A stretch of DNA of 64,000 nt from Flavihumibacter fluvii. Its GTDB lineage: Bacteria > Bacteroidota > Bacteroidia > Chitinophagales > Chitinophagaceae. Under the pieces are notes generated by a model that saw only the letters and a list, made by a program, of their open reading frames with translations, ran no database searches and was not told the origin of the DNA. The position numbers and the translations under genes are program-made. Location: assembly GCF_018595675.2 (NCBI RefSeq), contig NZ_CP092333.1, positions 334,001-398,000 on the forward strand, given 5' to 3'. Below, in pieces: positions 8,409 through 16,075 of this stretch. Positions within the stretch are counted from its first letter, which is position 1. The number at the start of each line of letters is the position of its first letter.

Positions 8409-10925
8409 ATGGCAAATAAGCTGAAGACTAAGAAAAAACCAATACCCGACCCGGTGGATCTGAGGCCTGAAAAGGAAGAGAAGGTAGCCATTGAATCGCT
8501 GGTGAAAGATGAACGCACCCTGAAAATCACTGGGGCAGTGCTTTTACTGCTGGCCATCTTCCTGTTTATCGCGTTTACCTCGTATTTATTTACCTGGCAG
8601 GAAGACCAGGATAAGGTATTCAGAGGTGGCAGCCATTTCCTTTTTGCAGACGATATAAAAGTGTCCAATTTACTCGGACGCCTGGGCGCATGGGTATCCC
8701 ATTTCTTTTTTTATAAGGGATTCGGCCTGGCTTCCTATTTTATATGTAGCCTTTTCTTTGTGTCCGGGGCGAACCTGTTATTCAGCAAGAAATTATTCCG
8801 CCTTACCCGCAATATCCGGTATGTTTTAGTGGGCCTGATTTTCTTCAGCATTGCACTGGCCTTTTTTTCCGGAAAAAGCAGTTTCTCCTGGGGTGGAGCA
8901 GTAGGTAAGATGATCAGTGACTGGATGACCAGTTTCCTCGGGACCATTGGTACCGGTGCAATTTTGCTGGCAGGAGGATTGGCCTATTTCATCTGGCGTT
9001 TCAACCCGGTCATCAATGTGCCTAAGATACCCAACCTGCCGAGCTTGCAGGTTCGCTCAAAAAATCCGGATGCGACCATAATAGCTGACCAAGAGCCAGA
9101 ATTAACGGATGCGCCAAAGCTCTTCATTGATGAAGCTACTAAGAAGAAGAACACTTTAAAGAAAGAGAGTGGTGTGGTGGTGATTCAACCAGAAGAAGAA
9201 CCTGAATTGCCATTGGAATTGATCGAAAAGAATCCTGAGCCATTCGAAGAGGAGATCGAACAAGGCCCTGTACATGTGGAAATGCCGAAAGTCATTCCAC
9301 CCGTTGAACAACCGGTTGCAAAATCTGAACCGGCAAGTGACCTTGAGCTGGAAATCAAAATCGTACCGGAAGTAGTTGACGTAACTGATGGACCCGAGGG
9401 TGTGAAGCCAGAGGAATTAGCGCCTTATGAACCAACCCTTGACCTGCGGGATTATAAATACCCGGGTATGGACCTGTTGGAAACCCATGGCAGTGAAAAG
9501 ATCGTGCAGGACCCGGCCGAACTGGAAGCCAACAAAAACCAGATCATCAATACACTAAAGAATTATGATATCAATATCCAGAAGATCAGTGCAACTGTTG
9601 GGCCAACTGTAACCCTTTATGAGATCGTACCAGCAGCCGGTGTGCGGATCTCCCGGATCAAAAACCTGGAAGACGATATCGCGCTAAGCCTGGCTGCATT
9701 GGGCATCCGGATCATTGCGCCAATACCAGGAAAAGGAACGATAGGGATTGAAGTGCCCAATGTTAAAAAGACCGTGGTGAGTATGAAGACCCTGCTGAAT
9801 TCGGAGAAATTCCAGCATTCGAATTTCAGCCTGCCCATTGCCATTGGTAAAAAGATCGATAATGAGAATTTTATCGTGGACCTGGCTGCCATGCCGCACT
9901 TGTTGATGGCTGGTGCTACCGGCCAGGGAAAGTCTGTGGGTTTGAATGCCATCCTGGTTTCGCTATTGTATAAAAAACACCCCTCGCAATTAAAGTTTGT
10001 GCTGGTGGATCCAAAGAAAGTCGAATTAAGTCTTTACCGGACCATAGAAAAGCATTTCCTGGCCAAATTGCCGGGGGAAGAAGATGCTATCATCACCGAT
10101 ACCAAAAAGGTGATCAACACCTTGAATGCCTTGTGTATTGAAATGGATAACCGCTATGACCTTCTGAAAGAAGCCGGCACCAGGAATATCAAGGAATACA
10201 ACGAGAAATTTGTGAAGCGCCGGCTGAATCCCAATAAGGGGCACCAGTACCTGCCCTTTATCGTATTGGTAATAGATGAGTTTGCAGATCTCATCATGAC
10301 TGCCGGAAAAGAAGTGGAAATGCCAATTGCACGGCTGGCGCAGTTGGCCAGGGCGGTAGGCATCCACCTGATCATCGCCACCCAAAGGCCTTCAGTGAAT
10401 ATCATTACCGGAACCATCAAAGCCAACTTCCCGGCGCGGATTGCCTTCAAGGTGTCTTCCAAAATTGACAGCCGTACTATCCTTGATGCGGGCGGTGCAG
10501 AGCAATTGATCGGGAAAGGAGATATGCTGATCTCCTACAATGGGGAATTGACCAGGTTGCAGTGTGCTTTTGTTGATACACCGGAGGTGGAGGGGGTAAC
10601 TGAATTTATCGGCGACCAGCGTGGCTATCCCCAGGCATTTTTATTGCCGGAATATGTGGATGAAAAAGACCTGGAAGGGAAAGATTTTGACCTCGGCGAC
10701 AAAGACCCGCTATTTGAGGATGCGGCAAGATTGATCGTACAGAACCAGGTGGGATCCACCTCCCTGTTGCAGCGGCGGATGAAACTGGGCTATAACCGGG
10801 CAGGAAGGTTGATGGACCAGCTGGAAGCGGCGGGTGTAGTTGGTCCGAACCTGGGCAGCAAGGCCAGGGAAGTGCTGGTCAAAACGGAGGTGGAACTGGA
10901 AACTTATCTTACCGGGATGCCATAA
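8409..10925 (+). CDS. ftsK: DNA translocase FtsK/SpoIIIE
   Basis: Septal, membrane-anchored DNA pump that clears chromosome termini into daughter cells and helps dimer resolution. Four N-terminal helices lie at about residues 43-63, 95-125, 138-160 and 180-200. A charged, Pro/Glu-rich linker follows (about 215-350), then the alpha/beta motor with Walker A GATGQGKS near residue 502 and Walker B FIVLVIDEFADL. The winged-helix gamma domain closes the protein (DPLFEDAARLIVQNQ ... NRAGRLMDQLEAAG). I choose ATG 8409 over GTG 8403 because the GTG is the last base triplet touching the -7 box. Length is normal for the phylum. lolA follows after 104 bases, a neighbour pair I know from other Bacteroidota. 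Confidence 0.97.
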   Translation: MANKLKTKKKPIPDPVDLRPEKEEKVAIESLVKDERTLKITGAVLLLLAIFLFIAFTSYLFTWQEDQDKVFRGGSHFLFADDIKVSNLLGRLGAWVSHFFFYKGFGLASYFICSLFFVSGANLLFSKKLFRLTRNIRYVLVGLIFFSIALAFFSGKSSFSWGGAVGKMISDWMTSFLGTIGTGAILLAGGLAYFIWRFNPVINVPKIPNLPSLQVRSKNPDATIIADQEPELTDAPKLFIDEATKKKNTLKKESGVVVIQPEEEPELPLELIEKNPEPFEEEIEQGPVHVEMPKVIPPVEQPVAKSEPASDLELEIKIVPEVVDVTDGPEGVKPEELAPYEPTLDLRDYKYPGMDLLETHGSEKIVQDPAELEANKNQIINTLKNYDINIQKISATVGPTVTLYEIVPAAGVRISRIKNLEDDIALSLAALGIRIIAPIPGKGTIGIEVPNVKKTVVSMKTLLNSEKFQHSNFSLPIAIGKKIDNENFIVDLAAMPHLLMAGATGQGKSVGLNAILVSLLYKKHPSQLKFVLVDPKKVELSLYRTIEKHFLAKLPGEEDAIITDTKKVINTLNALCIEMDNRYDLLKEAGTRNIKEYNEKFVKRRLNPNKGHQYLPFIVLVIDEFADLIMTAGKEVEMPIARLAQLARAVGIHLIIATQRPSVNIITGTIKANFPARIAFKVSSKIDSRTILDAGGAEQLIGKGDMLISYNGELTRLQCAFVDTPEVEGVTEFIGDQRGYPQAFLLPEYVDEKDLEGKDFDLGDKDPLFEDAARLIVQNQVGSTSLLQRRMKLGYNRAGRLMDQLEAAGVVGPNLGSKAREVLVKTEVELETYLTGMP

Positions 10926-10998
10926 GTTTTGTTAAAGCGTATAACCAGGTTAAACAGGTTGTACAACTGATGGTCCAAGGTTTGCATCTGAAAGAATA

Positions 10999-11006
10999 TA
11001 TATTTG
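10999..11006 (+). promoter_or_regulatory. Promoter -7 box (TATATTTG) of lolA
   Basis: Exact TAnnTTTG match lying 23 bases before the chosen lolA start. A TTTG occurs upstream at 10981-10984, but its 14-base spacing is shorter than the usual 17-23, so the -33 element is uncertain. The box supports the ATG at 11030 and argues against the ATG at 10970, which lies upstream of it. Confidence 0.55.
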
Positions 11007-11029
11007 CATCCATTGCTCAACATTGTAAT

Positions 11030-11683
11030 ATGACTAAATCTTTAGCCTTTTTTGCCCTTTTTTCCTGTTTTTTAGTTTCCCATGCCGTTATAGCACAATC
11101 TGATCCTGCGGCGAAAGCTATCCTGGACGGGGTGAGCGCAAAGTTCAAAACCTACCCGGCTGTTCAGTCTACATTTACTTTACAGGTGGAAGATGCGAAG
11201 GGGAAAGTGCAGGGTGTGAAAAAAGGTACCGTCTTCATGAAATCGGGCAAGTATAAGGTCAATATAACCGGACAGGAGATATTCTGTGATGGAATAAATG
11301 TTTGGACCTACGATAAAGCGGCAAATGAGGTAACTATTACCAAGTTTGACGGCGGCCAGGGTACGATCACCCCGCAAAAATTATTTACCAATTTTTACGA
11401 TAAAGACTTCCTCTATAAATTGAATGGCGAGAAAAAGCAAGGAGCTAAAACGATCCAGGAAATCGAAATGACACCTGTTGATAAATCCAAGCCATTCCAT
11501 AAAGTCTATGTCTATGTAGATAAAGCGACCAAAAACATCAACAGTACCAAGGTGCTGGAGAAAAATGGTAATAAATATACTTATACGGTTAATACCTTGA
11601 ATGGTGCGGCTAAAGTGCCTGATGATACATTTGTTTTTGACAAAAAGAAATATCCGGGCGTTGAAGAAGTAGACCTGCGCTGA
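11030..11683 (+). CDS. lolA: Outer-membrane lipoprotein carrier protein LolA
   Basis: Periplasmic chaperone that carries lipoproteins from the LolCDE exporter to the outer membrane. 217 residues from ATG 11030, with a signal peptide (MTKSLAFFALFSCFLVSHAVIAQ). The mature part shows the LolA pattern: DGVSAKFKTYPAVQSTFTL, a KSGKYKVNI strand, GINVWTYDKAANEVTI and a C-terminal GAAKVPDDTFVFDKKKYPG. I prefer this start to the ATG at 10970 because it begins the signal peptide directly and follows a -7 box. It lies downstream of ftsK and is closed by a strong terminator at 11706-11739. It complements lnt at 57286-58890. Confidence 0.92.
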   Translation: MTKSLAFFALFSCFLVSHAVIAQSDPAAKAILDGVSAKFKTYPAVQSTFTLQVEDAKGKVQGVKKGTVFMKSGKYKVNITGQEIFCDGINVWTYDKAANEVTITKFDGGQGTITPQKLFTNFYDKDFLYKLNGEKKQGAKTIQEIEMTPVDKSKPFHKVYVYVDKATKNINSTKVLEKNGNKYTYTVNTLNGAAKVPDDTFVFDKKKYPGVEEVDLR

Positions 11684-11705
11684 CCTCTTGTAAGATAATA
11701 GCAGA

Positions 11706-11739
11706 ACACGGACCTGTTGCGACGGGTCCGTGTTTTTTT
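11706..11739 (+). terminator. Rho-independent terminator of lolA
   Basis: Perfect 9-bp stem ACACGGACC / GGTCCGTGT with a 10-base loop, followed by seven T. It starts 22 bases after the lolA stop codon. Confidence 0.9.
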
Positions 11740-11793
11740 GTGCCTGTAAGAGCCCTTTTTACAAGGGAATGATTATAGTTTCTAGTAACTTCC

Positions 11794-11921
11794 AAGGCAT
11801 CACTAACCGTTCTTTAACCGTTCTATTAACGTATTATTACCGTTTACAATAGGTTATACAACGGTTGGTAAACGGTATAATAACGAGTAGATAACGGTTA
11901 AAGAACGGTTAGTGATGCCTT
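11794..11921. repeat. 128-bp palindrome built on an 11-bp period
   Basis: The outer 29 bases on each side (11794-11822 and 11893-11921) are perfect inverted copies. The centre is imperfect but keeps symmetry around 11857/11858. Inside, a CG dinucleotide recurs every 11 bases: at 11808, 11819, 11830 and 11841 in the left half and at 11862, 11873, 11884, 11895 and 11906 in the right. Units read like CGTTCTTTAAC on the left and GGTTAAAGAAC on the right. The element lies between the lolA terminator and the 3' end of the AraC gene, so it belongs to neither promoter. The 11684-12043 gap holds only this and the terminator. Confidence 0.9.
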
Positions 11922-12043
11922 GCATACTACATAAAAAAGCCTGCAAAGCAGGCTGATAAAAGTTTTCTTGTAATGAGTTGAATATTAGAGGTCAATGTGT
12001 GTATGTCAGCATTTTCGGTCAAAATTATAAGTCATAAGTGACA

Positions 12044-13030
12044 TCAGGCCCTGATCTCACTGGGAAGGATCTGGAATTCTTTCCTGAAAGCAGCGGCAAA
12101 ATTGCTGAGGTTGGAATAGCCCACCTGCAATCCTACTTCCTTTACTGTAAAATCACCACTAAGCAGCATTTCCCGGGCCACTGCCATGCGTTGTTTCTGG
12201 TAATAGGCATAGATGCTGGTTCCATAAACTTCCTTGAATAATTTTTTTAATTTGGCGGAACTCATCGTAGCCTCATGTGCCAGCTGGTCGATGGTAGGAG
12301 GTCTGTTATGGATATCCCGGATGAGGATAGCTTCCACCTGCATCAGCTGGCGAACATCGTGTGTAGAGATCCTTGGGCTGGCCAGGACGTTACGGCTTTT
12401 ATCATAGAGCCGGCTGAAGAACCGTTCGATGAGCAGCATAATGCGGTTTTGGATAGTCGCTATACGAAGCGGGCTGTCTTTATCCGCATAAAGGATTTCG
12501 TTAAAATACCGGCGGTATTCGTTGTCAATGGGTTCAATGGTATAGCTGCGGGTCTTCAGGTTCAGGTAGGCGGTTAAAACTTCTTCCGGGTCCTTAATTT
12601 GCAAGTGTTCTGCCAGCCAGTTTTTATTAAAAATGATGTGAACGCCTTTTACGGAAGTTCCATTTTTGCCCAGGTAAGAAACATCAAACAAGGTGCTTAC
12701 AAGGTAAATGCCGGCATGGTGATCATTTTTTGTTTTGAGGGTATCGCCATCAATTTTGAGCGTCATTTCATCTTCAACATGGATGTCTTCATAGCGTAAC
12801 ACATAGTATTCATCTGGGGAGCCGTTTCTTTTAATATAGTACTGGTCATTTAGGGTGTAATCAGAGACCATGGCCTGCAAGCCATTTGGCAACTCAATAC
12901 ATTGGGTGTAACCCCTGGCAAAATGTTCGGGGTAGTCCAGTCTGCAATCCTTCAGGTCGGTTTTTAAAGCAGCAGCCAGTTCTTGCAGCACCTGCCGGTA
13001 ATTATATGAATGATATTCAAAACTGAACAA
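12044..13030 (-). CDS. AraC-family transcriptional regulator
   Basis: 328-residue DNA-binding regulator. The C-terminal HTH_18 domain is clear from about residue 230: RPPTIDQLAHEATMSSAKLKKLFKEVYG forms the first helix-turn-helix, and FTVKEVGLQVGYSNLSNFAAAFRKEF the second. It closes with the usual FQILPSEIRA. The N-terminal 220 residues would be the effector or dimerisation domain; I cannot name the ligand. It stands alone, 38 bases from ubiX on the same strand, with no evident target operon. Siderophore-receptor regulators of the Bacteroidota often have this layout, but no receptor gene is nearby. Confidence 0.92.
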   Translation of the reverse strand: MFSFEYHSYNYRQVLQELAAALKTDLKDCRLDYPEHFARGYTQCIELPNGLQAMVSDYTLNDQYYIKRNGSPDEYYVLRYEDIHVEDEMTLKIDGDTLKTKNDHHAGIYLVSTLFDVSYLGKNGTSVKGVHIIFNKNWLAEHLQIKDPEEVLTAYLNLKTRSYTIEPIDNEYRRYFNEILYADKDSPLRIATIQNRIMLLIERFFSRLYDKSRNVLASPRISTHDVRQLMQVEAILIRDIHNRPPTIDQLAHEATMSSAKLKKLFKEVYGTSIYAYYQKQRMAVAREMLLSGDFTVKEVGLQVGYSNLSNFAAAFRKEFQILPSEIRA

Positions 13031-13068
13031 AGCGAGGTGGTTTTGAGGGTAATTTAGTCAAATATAAG

Positions 13069-13632
13069 CTACTGCCCGCCCCAACGGTATGTCTTCAGGG
13101 AAAGTCCGCACAGGTCAATGATCCTGTCAACCACGGTTGCTGCCACTTCTTCGATGGTGGAAGGGCGGCTATAGAACGATGGGGTAGCCGGACAAATAAT
13201 CCCGCCAGCCAGGGTAATGGTTTCCATGTTTCGGATATGCACCAGGTTGTAAGGGGTATCACGGGCTACGCAGATCAGTTTTCTGCGTTCTTTCAATACC
13301 ACATCTGCGGCGCGTGAGATCAGGTCATTGGAAATACCACCTGCAATTCGGCCCAGTGTACCCATAGAGCAGGGAACGATAATCATGGTGTTGTACTGGC
13401 CGGAACCGGAAGCAAAGGGCGCATTAAAATCATTTTTATCAAAAAACCGGAAAAGCGGGTAATTAAGGTAACTGTCATTTCCCAACTCGGTTTGCCAGAC
13501 AGTTTTAGCATTATCTGTCATAACCACCGAAACTTCCTGCCATTGTTCTTTGATAGCAGAAAGCTTATCCAACAGCACTTTGGCGTACACCGAACCACTG
13601 GCGCCGGTGATGGCTATAACAATTCTTTGCAT
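13069..13632 (-). CDS. ubiX: Flavin prenyltransferase UbiX
   Basis: 187-residue enzyme that joins dimethylallyl phosphate to FMN to make prenylated FMN, the cofactor of UbiD-type decarboxylases. The N-terminal VIAITGASGSVYAKVLLDKL is the FMN-binding Rossmann loop. PCSMGTLGRIAGG and RDTPYNLVHIRNM, followed by AGGIICPATPSFYS, are the family's core motifs. In an organism using the futalosine menaquinone route, a UbiX/UbiD pair performs the late decarboxylation, so it may serve the mqnB/mqnD pathway at 35387-36847. No ubiD partner lies in this window. Divergent from the thioredoxin-like gene with 36 bases between starts. Confidence 0.93.
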   Translation of the reverse strand: MQRIVIAITGASGSVYAKVLLDKLSAIKEQWQEVSVVMTDNAKTVWQTELGNDSYLNYPLFRFFDKNDFNAPFASGSGQYNTMIIVPCSMGTLGRIAGGISNDLISRAADVVLKERRKLICVARDTPYNLVHIRNMETITLAGGIICPATPSFYSRPSTIEEVAATVVDRIIDLCGLSLKTYRWGGQ

Positions 13633-13642
13633 TCCTATTCGT

Positions 13643-13650
13643 TATTTTTG
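13643..13650 (+). promoter_or_regulatory. Possible -7 box (TATTTTTG) for the thioredoxin-like gene
   Basis: Exact TAnnTTTG match 18 bases before the ATG at 13669. The nearest upstream TTTG (13626-13629) is only 13 bases away, so the -33 part is unsupported. Confidence 0.4.
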
Positions 13651-13668
13651 GTAACAACAAAGTTAACC

Positions 13669-14193
13669 ATGCCAAAGTTTATTGCCTTTTTAATAATGCT
13701 GGCCATTTCGGCGGGTGTAATAGCACAGGATGCAGGTGGGAAGGATATGCGCTGGATCACGCTTGCTGAAGTCGAAAAAGCTTTAGCAGAAACGCCAAAG
13801 CCGGTATTGATTGACCTATACACAGATTGGTGCGGATGGTGTAAGGTGATGGATAAGCGAACTTACCGTAATGAAAAAGTGATTCGTTACCTGCAGGAGA
13901 AATATTATTCCGTGAAGCTGGATGCAGAAACAAAGAAGATAGTCTCCTGGAAGGGCAAAGATTATACCTATAATGGACAATATAATACCAATGATATCGC
14001 CTTATACCTTACAAGCGGGCAGCTTTCCTATCCTACGACAGTGATCATCCCGGCACCTGGCGAGGATCCCCAGCCAATCCCGGGTTTCCTGGAACCCAAG
14101 GATTTGGAACTCATTGTAAAATATTTTGGGGAAGGAGCTTATAAAACACAGTCATTTCCCGAATTCCAGAAGAAATTCAAGGGCAGCTGGTAG
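13669..14193 (+). CDS. Exported thioredoxin-fold protein
   Basis: 174 residues from ATG 13669, with a signal peptide (MPKFIAFLIMLAISAGVIAQ). A thioredoxin fold has the active-site pair C55/C58 in YTDWCGWCKVMD, and a cis-Pro candidate in QLSYPTTVII. It resembles DUF255/thioredoxin_7-type periplasmic proteins that reduce or isomerise disulfides; a target is not evident. The frame stays open upstream to 13492, but that part overlaps ubiX and lacks signal-peptide character, so the later start is preferred. Two small terminator-ended units and repeat arrays occupy the next 535 bases. Confidence 0.88.
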   Translation: MPKFIAFLIMLAISAGVIAQDAGGKDMRWITLAEVEKALAETPKPVLIDLYTDWCGWCKVMDKRTYRNEKVIRYLQEKYYSVKLDAETKKIVSWKGKDYTYNGQYNTNDIALYLTSGQLSYPTTVIIPAPGEDPQPIPGFLEPKDLELIVKYFGEGAYKTQSFPEFQKKFKGSW

Positions 14194-14249
14194 ACTGTTA
14201 ATTTTATTTAACAGATGTTGCAACGTTTTAATTTGTTGCAGCGTCTTCA

Positions 14250-14313
14250 TATTGGTTTTTCATAGGATATTGGATATAATTCGGACGGGATTTCTATCCC
14301 GTCCTGCTTTTTT
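14250..14313 (+). ncRNA. Candidate small RNA unit 1, ending in a terminator
   Basis: The block TATTGGTTTTTCATAGGATA (14250-14269) is a near copy of 14468-14488. A terminator follows: perfect stem GGACGGGAT / ATCCCGTCC at 14283-14291 and 14296-14304 with loop TTCT, then a TGC and six T. No reading frame of note is present. The -7 box is degenerate (CATATTGG against TATATTTG in unit 2), so this copy may be silent. The terminator could alternatively end the thioredoxin-like transcript about 90 bases upstream. Confidence 0.35.
14283..14313 (+). terminator. Rho-independent terminator
   Basis: 9-bp perfect GC-rich stem with a four-base loop and a T tract. It is the first terminator after the thioredoxin-like gene and may serve that gene, small RNA unit 1, or both. 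Confidence 0.85.
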
Positions 14314-14465
14314 AAACCATTTCCAACTGCTTAGTGTCACTCAGACACCGATAACTGCCCGAATCGGATAGGTTACCACTTACGCCGGATTGATTCTGGT
14401 CAATAACTACTATTTGCCCTAAAAAAAAGTTGAACCCTGCAACTAATGTTACCTTATTATCATCT

Positions 14466-14547
14466 TATATTTGAATTTTCATAGGATAAGGTTTAATGGT
14501 TAATGGTATTTGATTAGTGCATCCCGCCGTAAGGCGGGATTTTTTTG
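14466..14547 (+). ncRNA. Candidate small RNA unit 2 with -7 box and terminator
   Basis: An exact -7 box TATATTTG at 14466-14473 is followed by ATTTTCATAGGATAAGG. About 50 bases later a terminator closes the unit: stem ATCCCGCC / GGCGGGAT at 14521-14528 and 14533-14540, loop GTAA, seven T. A transcript of about 65-70 bases is predicted, with no convincing peptide. The shared CATAGGAT block with unit 1 suggests a duplicated small RNA. No -33 TTG at proper spacing. This is inference from layout alone. Confidence 0.4.
14521..14547 (+). terminator. Rho-independent terminator of small RNA unit 2
   Basis: 8-bp perfect stem ATCCCGCC / GGCGGGAT, GTAA tetraloop, then seven T. No protein gene ends within 300 bases upstream on the plus strand, so it must end some other transcript. 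Confidence 0.85.
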
Positions 14548-14550
14548 TTG

Positions 14551-14592
14551 GTGAACGGAAAACGGTAAACGGGGAACAGTAAACGGTGAACG
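14551..14592 (+). repeat. Heptad repeat array, six units
   Basis: Six consecutive 7-bp units: GTGAACG, GAAAACG, GTAAACG, GGGAACA, GTAAACG and GTGAACG. It begins four bases after the small RNA 2 terminator. Together with the opposite array at 14688-14716 it forms an outer inverted repeat around a perfect hairpin. Confidence 0.9.
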
Positions 14593-14617
14593 GGAGGCTC
14601 CTTGAAAGTATGGTTAC

Positions 14618-14663
14618 TTATAACAAAGAAGCTACTGAATACTCAGTAGCTTCTTTGTTATAA
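14618..14663. repeat. Perfect 21-bp inverted repeat (hairpin, possible bidirectional terminator)
   Basis: Arms 14618-14638 and 14643-14663 are perfect complements with an ATAC loop. The base of the stem is A/T-rich (TTATAACAAAG), so it could act as a terminator in either direction for the convergent genes on each side. It lies midway between two heptad arrays of opposite polarity. Confidence 0.85.
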
Positions 14664-14687
14664 TCTTGCATCCATTAAGTGATCCCA

Positions 14688-14716
14688 CCGTTCCCCGTTT
14701 ACTGTTCACCGTTCAC
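14688..14716 (-). repeat. Heptad repeat array after the oxoamine synthase stop codon
   Basis: Read on the minus strand, four 7-bp units: GTGAACG, GTGAACA, GTAAACG and GGGAACG. It begins 12 bases after the stop codon of the gene at 14729-16021 and has the same polarity, relative to that gene, as the arrays behind fbaA, fabH and queE. Confidence 0.85.
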
Positions 14717-14728
14717 ATCTTACCTCTC

Positions 14729-16021
14729 TCACATCGCTTCTGCCATATCCGGGATCTCTGCCGCTTTATAGGCACCGGCATCGAGCTTGGCCTTGGTTTC
14801 GGAGAATGCCTTAAGCGTGAGTTCGATATCTTCTGCAGAGTGTGCGGCTGTAGGGATCAGCCTGAAAATGATCTGGCCTTTCGGGATTACCGGGTACACC
14901 ACTATTGAACAGAAAATATTATAATTTTCGCGGAGGTCGAGTACCATGGCAGTAGCCTCCGGAACATCCCCTTTCATATACACCGGTGTTACCATGGTAT
15001 TTGTCTTACCCAGGTCAAATCCCCTTTCACGCAGTCCATTTTGAAGCGTTCGGGTTACGGTCCAGAGTTTTTCCCTGAGCTGGGGCATGGTCTTCAGCAT
15101 CTCCATTCTTTTCAGCATCCCTTCCACAACCAACATCGGCAGGCTTTTAGCGAAGATCTGGGAGCGGGTATTATAGCGCAGGTAAGACAACACATCTTTT
15201 GGCCCGGCGATAAATGCTCCGATGCTTCCCATTGATTTAACAAATGTTGAGAAATAGAGGTCGATACCTGCCTGGCAGTTTTGTTCTTCATCAGTACCGG
15301 CACCAGTTGCGCCCATTGCACCAAATCCGTGTGCATCGTCAATGAGTATGCGGAAATCATATTTCTGTTTCAGGGCAACGATTTCTTTCAGTTTGCCCTG
15401 GTCGCCACTCATGCCATATACGCCTTCTGTGATGAGCAAAATACCGCCACCGGTTTTCTCAGCCATTTTGGTAGCTCGCTCCATCTGCTTTTCACAGTCT
15501 TCTATATTATTATGTTTGAAAGTATAACTATAGCCCAGGTGCATGCGGATGCCGTCGACAATACATGCATGGCATTCTGCATCGTATACAATGACATCCC
15601 GGCGGTTTACAAGGGCATCGATACAACTCATAATACCCTGGTAACCGAAATTCAGCAGCATAGCATCTTCCCGTTTCACAAAGCTGCTGAGCACTTTTTC
15701 GAGTTCTTCGTGGTAAACACTATTTCCGCTCATCATCCGTGCGCCCATTGGATAGCCGATTCCCCAGCGTTCGGCTGCAAGGGTATCTGCTTTACGGGTT
15801 TCGGGGTGGTTCGCCAGTCCGAGGTAATTATTCAGGCTCCATACGATCCTTTCCTTCCCGCGGAAAGTCATCCGGCTACCTAATTCACCTTCCAGTTTTG
15901 GAAACGCAAAATATCCATGAGCCCTTTTCATATGCTGGCCGAGCGGACCGCCATCTTTCACCAATTTTTCAAAGAGATCTGCCATAGGAGAAATTGATTG
16001 TTGATTTAAAAATTGTCGCAA
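14729..16021 (-). CDS. Alpha-oxoamine synthase family PLP enzyme (KBL / serine palmitoyltransferase-like)
   Basis: 430-residue fold-type I PLP enzyme that would condense an amino acid with an acyl-CoA or acyl-ACP and release CO2. Visible are NNYLGLANHPE, the cofactor-stacking His in YDAECHACIVDG, LIDDAHGFGAMG, where Asp and His contact PLP, and the Schiff-base Lys in STFVKSMGSIGAF near residue 262. Relatives are glycine C-acetyltransferase, AONS and serine palmitoyltransferase. Bacteroidota make sphingolipids, so SPT is possible, but this sequence differs from the classical SPT I recall. A -7 box TACCTTTG at 16019-16026 drives it, divergent from the PafA-like gene. A C-terminal extension (DAGAYKAAEIPDM) is unusual. 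Confidence 0.85.
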   Translation of the reverse strand: MRQFLNQQSISPMADLFEKLVKDGGPLGQHMKRAHGYFAFPKLEGELGSRMTFRGKERIVWSLNNYLGLANHPETRKADTLAAERWGIGYPMGARMMSGNSVYHEELEKVLSSFVKREDAMLLNFGYQGIMSCIDALVNRRDVIVYDAECHACIVDGIRMHLGYSYTFKHNNIEDCEKQMERATKMAEKTGGGILLITEGVYGMSGDQGKLKEIVALKQKYDFRILIDDAHGFGAMGATGAGTDEEQNCQAGIDLYFSTFVKSMGSIGAFIAGPKDVLSYLRYNTRSQIFAKSLPMLVVEGMLKRMEMLKTMPQLREKLWTVTRTLQNGLRERGFDLGKTNTMVTPVYMKGDVPEATAMVLDLRENYNIFCSIVVYPVIPKGQIIFRLIPTAAHSAEDIELTLKAFSETKAKLDAGAYKAAEIPDMAEAM

Positions 16022-16026
16022 AGGTA
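16019..16026 (-). promoter_or_regulatory. Promoter -7 box (TACCTTTG) of the oxoamine synthase gene
   Basis: Exact TAnnTTTG on the minus strand at the start of the gene beginning at 16021. It overlaps the annotated ATG, so either the transcript is leaderless or translation begins at the downstream Met in SPMADLFEKL (about residue 13), which would still leave a complete enzyme. Confidence 0.45.
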
Positions 16027-16050
16027 ACTTTTTTGCCCCTCCCGCGAGCC

Positions 16051-16058
16051 TATCTTTG
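16051..16058 (+). promoter_or_regulatory. Promoter -7 box (TATCTTTG) of the PafA-like gene
   Basis: Exact TAnnTTTG match 17 bases before the ATG at 16076. It is back to back with the minus-strand box at 16019-16026, so one short region serves two divergent genes. Confidence 0.6.
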
Positions 16059-16075
16059 CAGAAATCAAGTACATA

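Noticed and set aside
14551-14716. CRISPR array
   Set aside because: Repeat units are 7 bp with no spacers, and no cas genes lie nearby.
15281-15883. 200-residue plus-strand ORF
   Set aside because: Antisense to the oxoamine synthase; no motif, no promoter.
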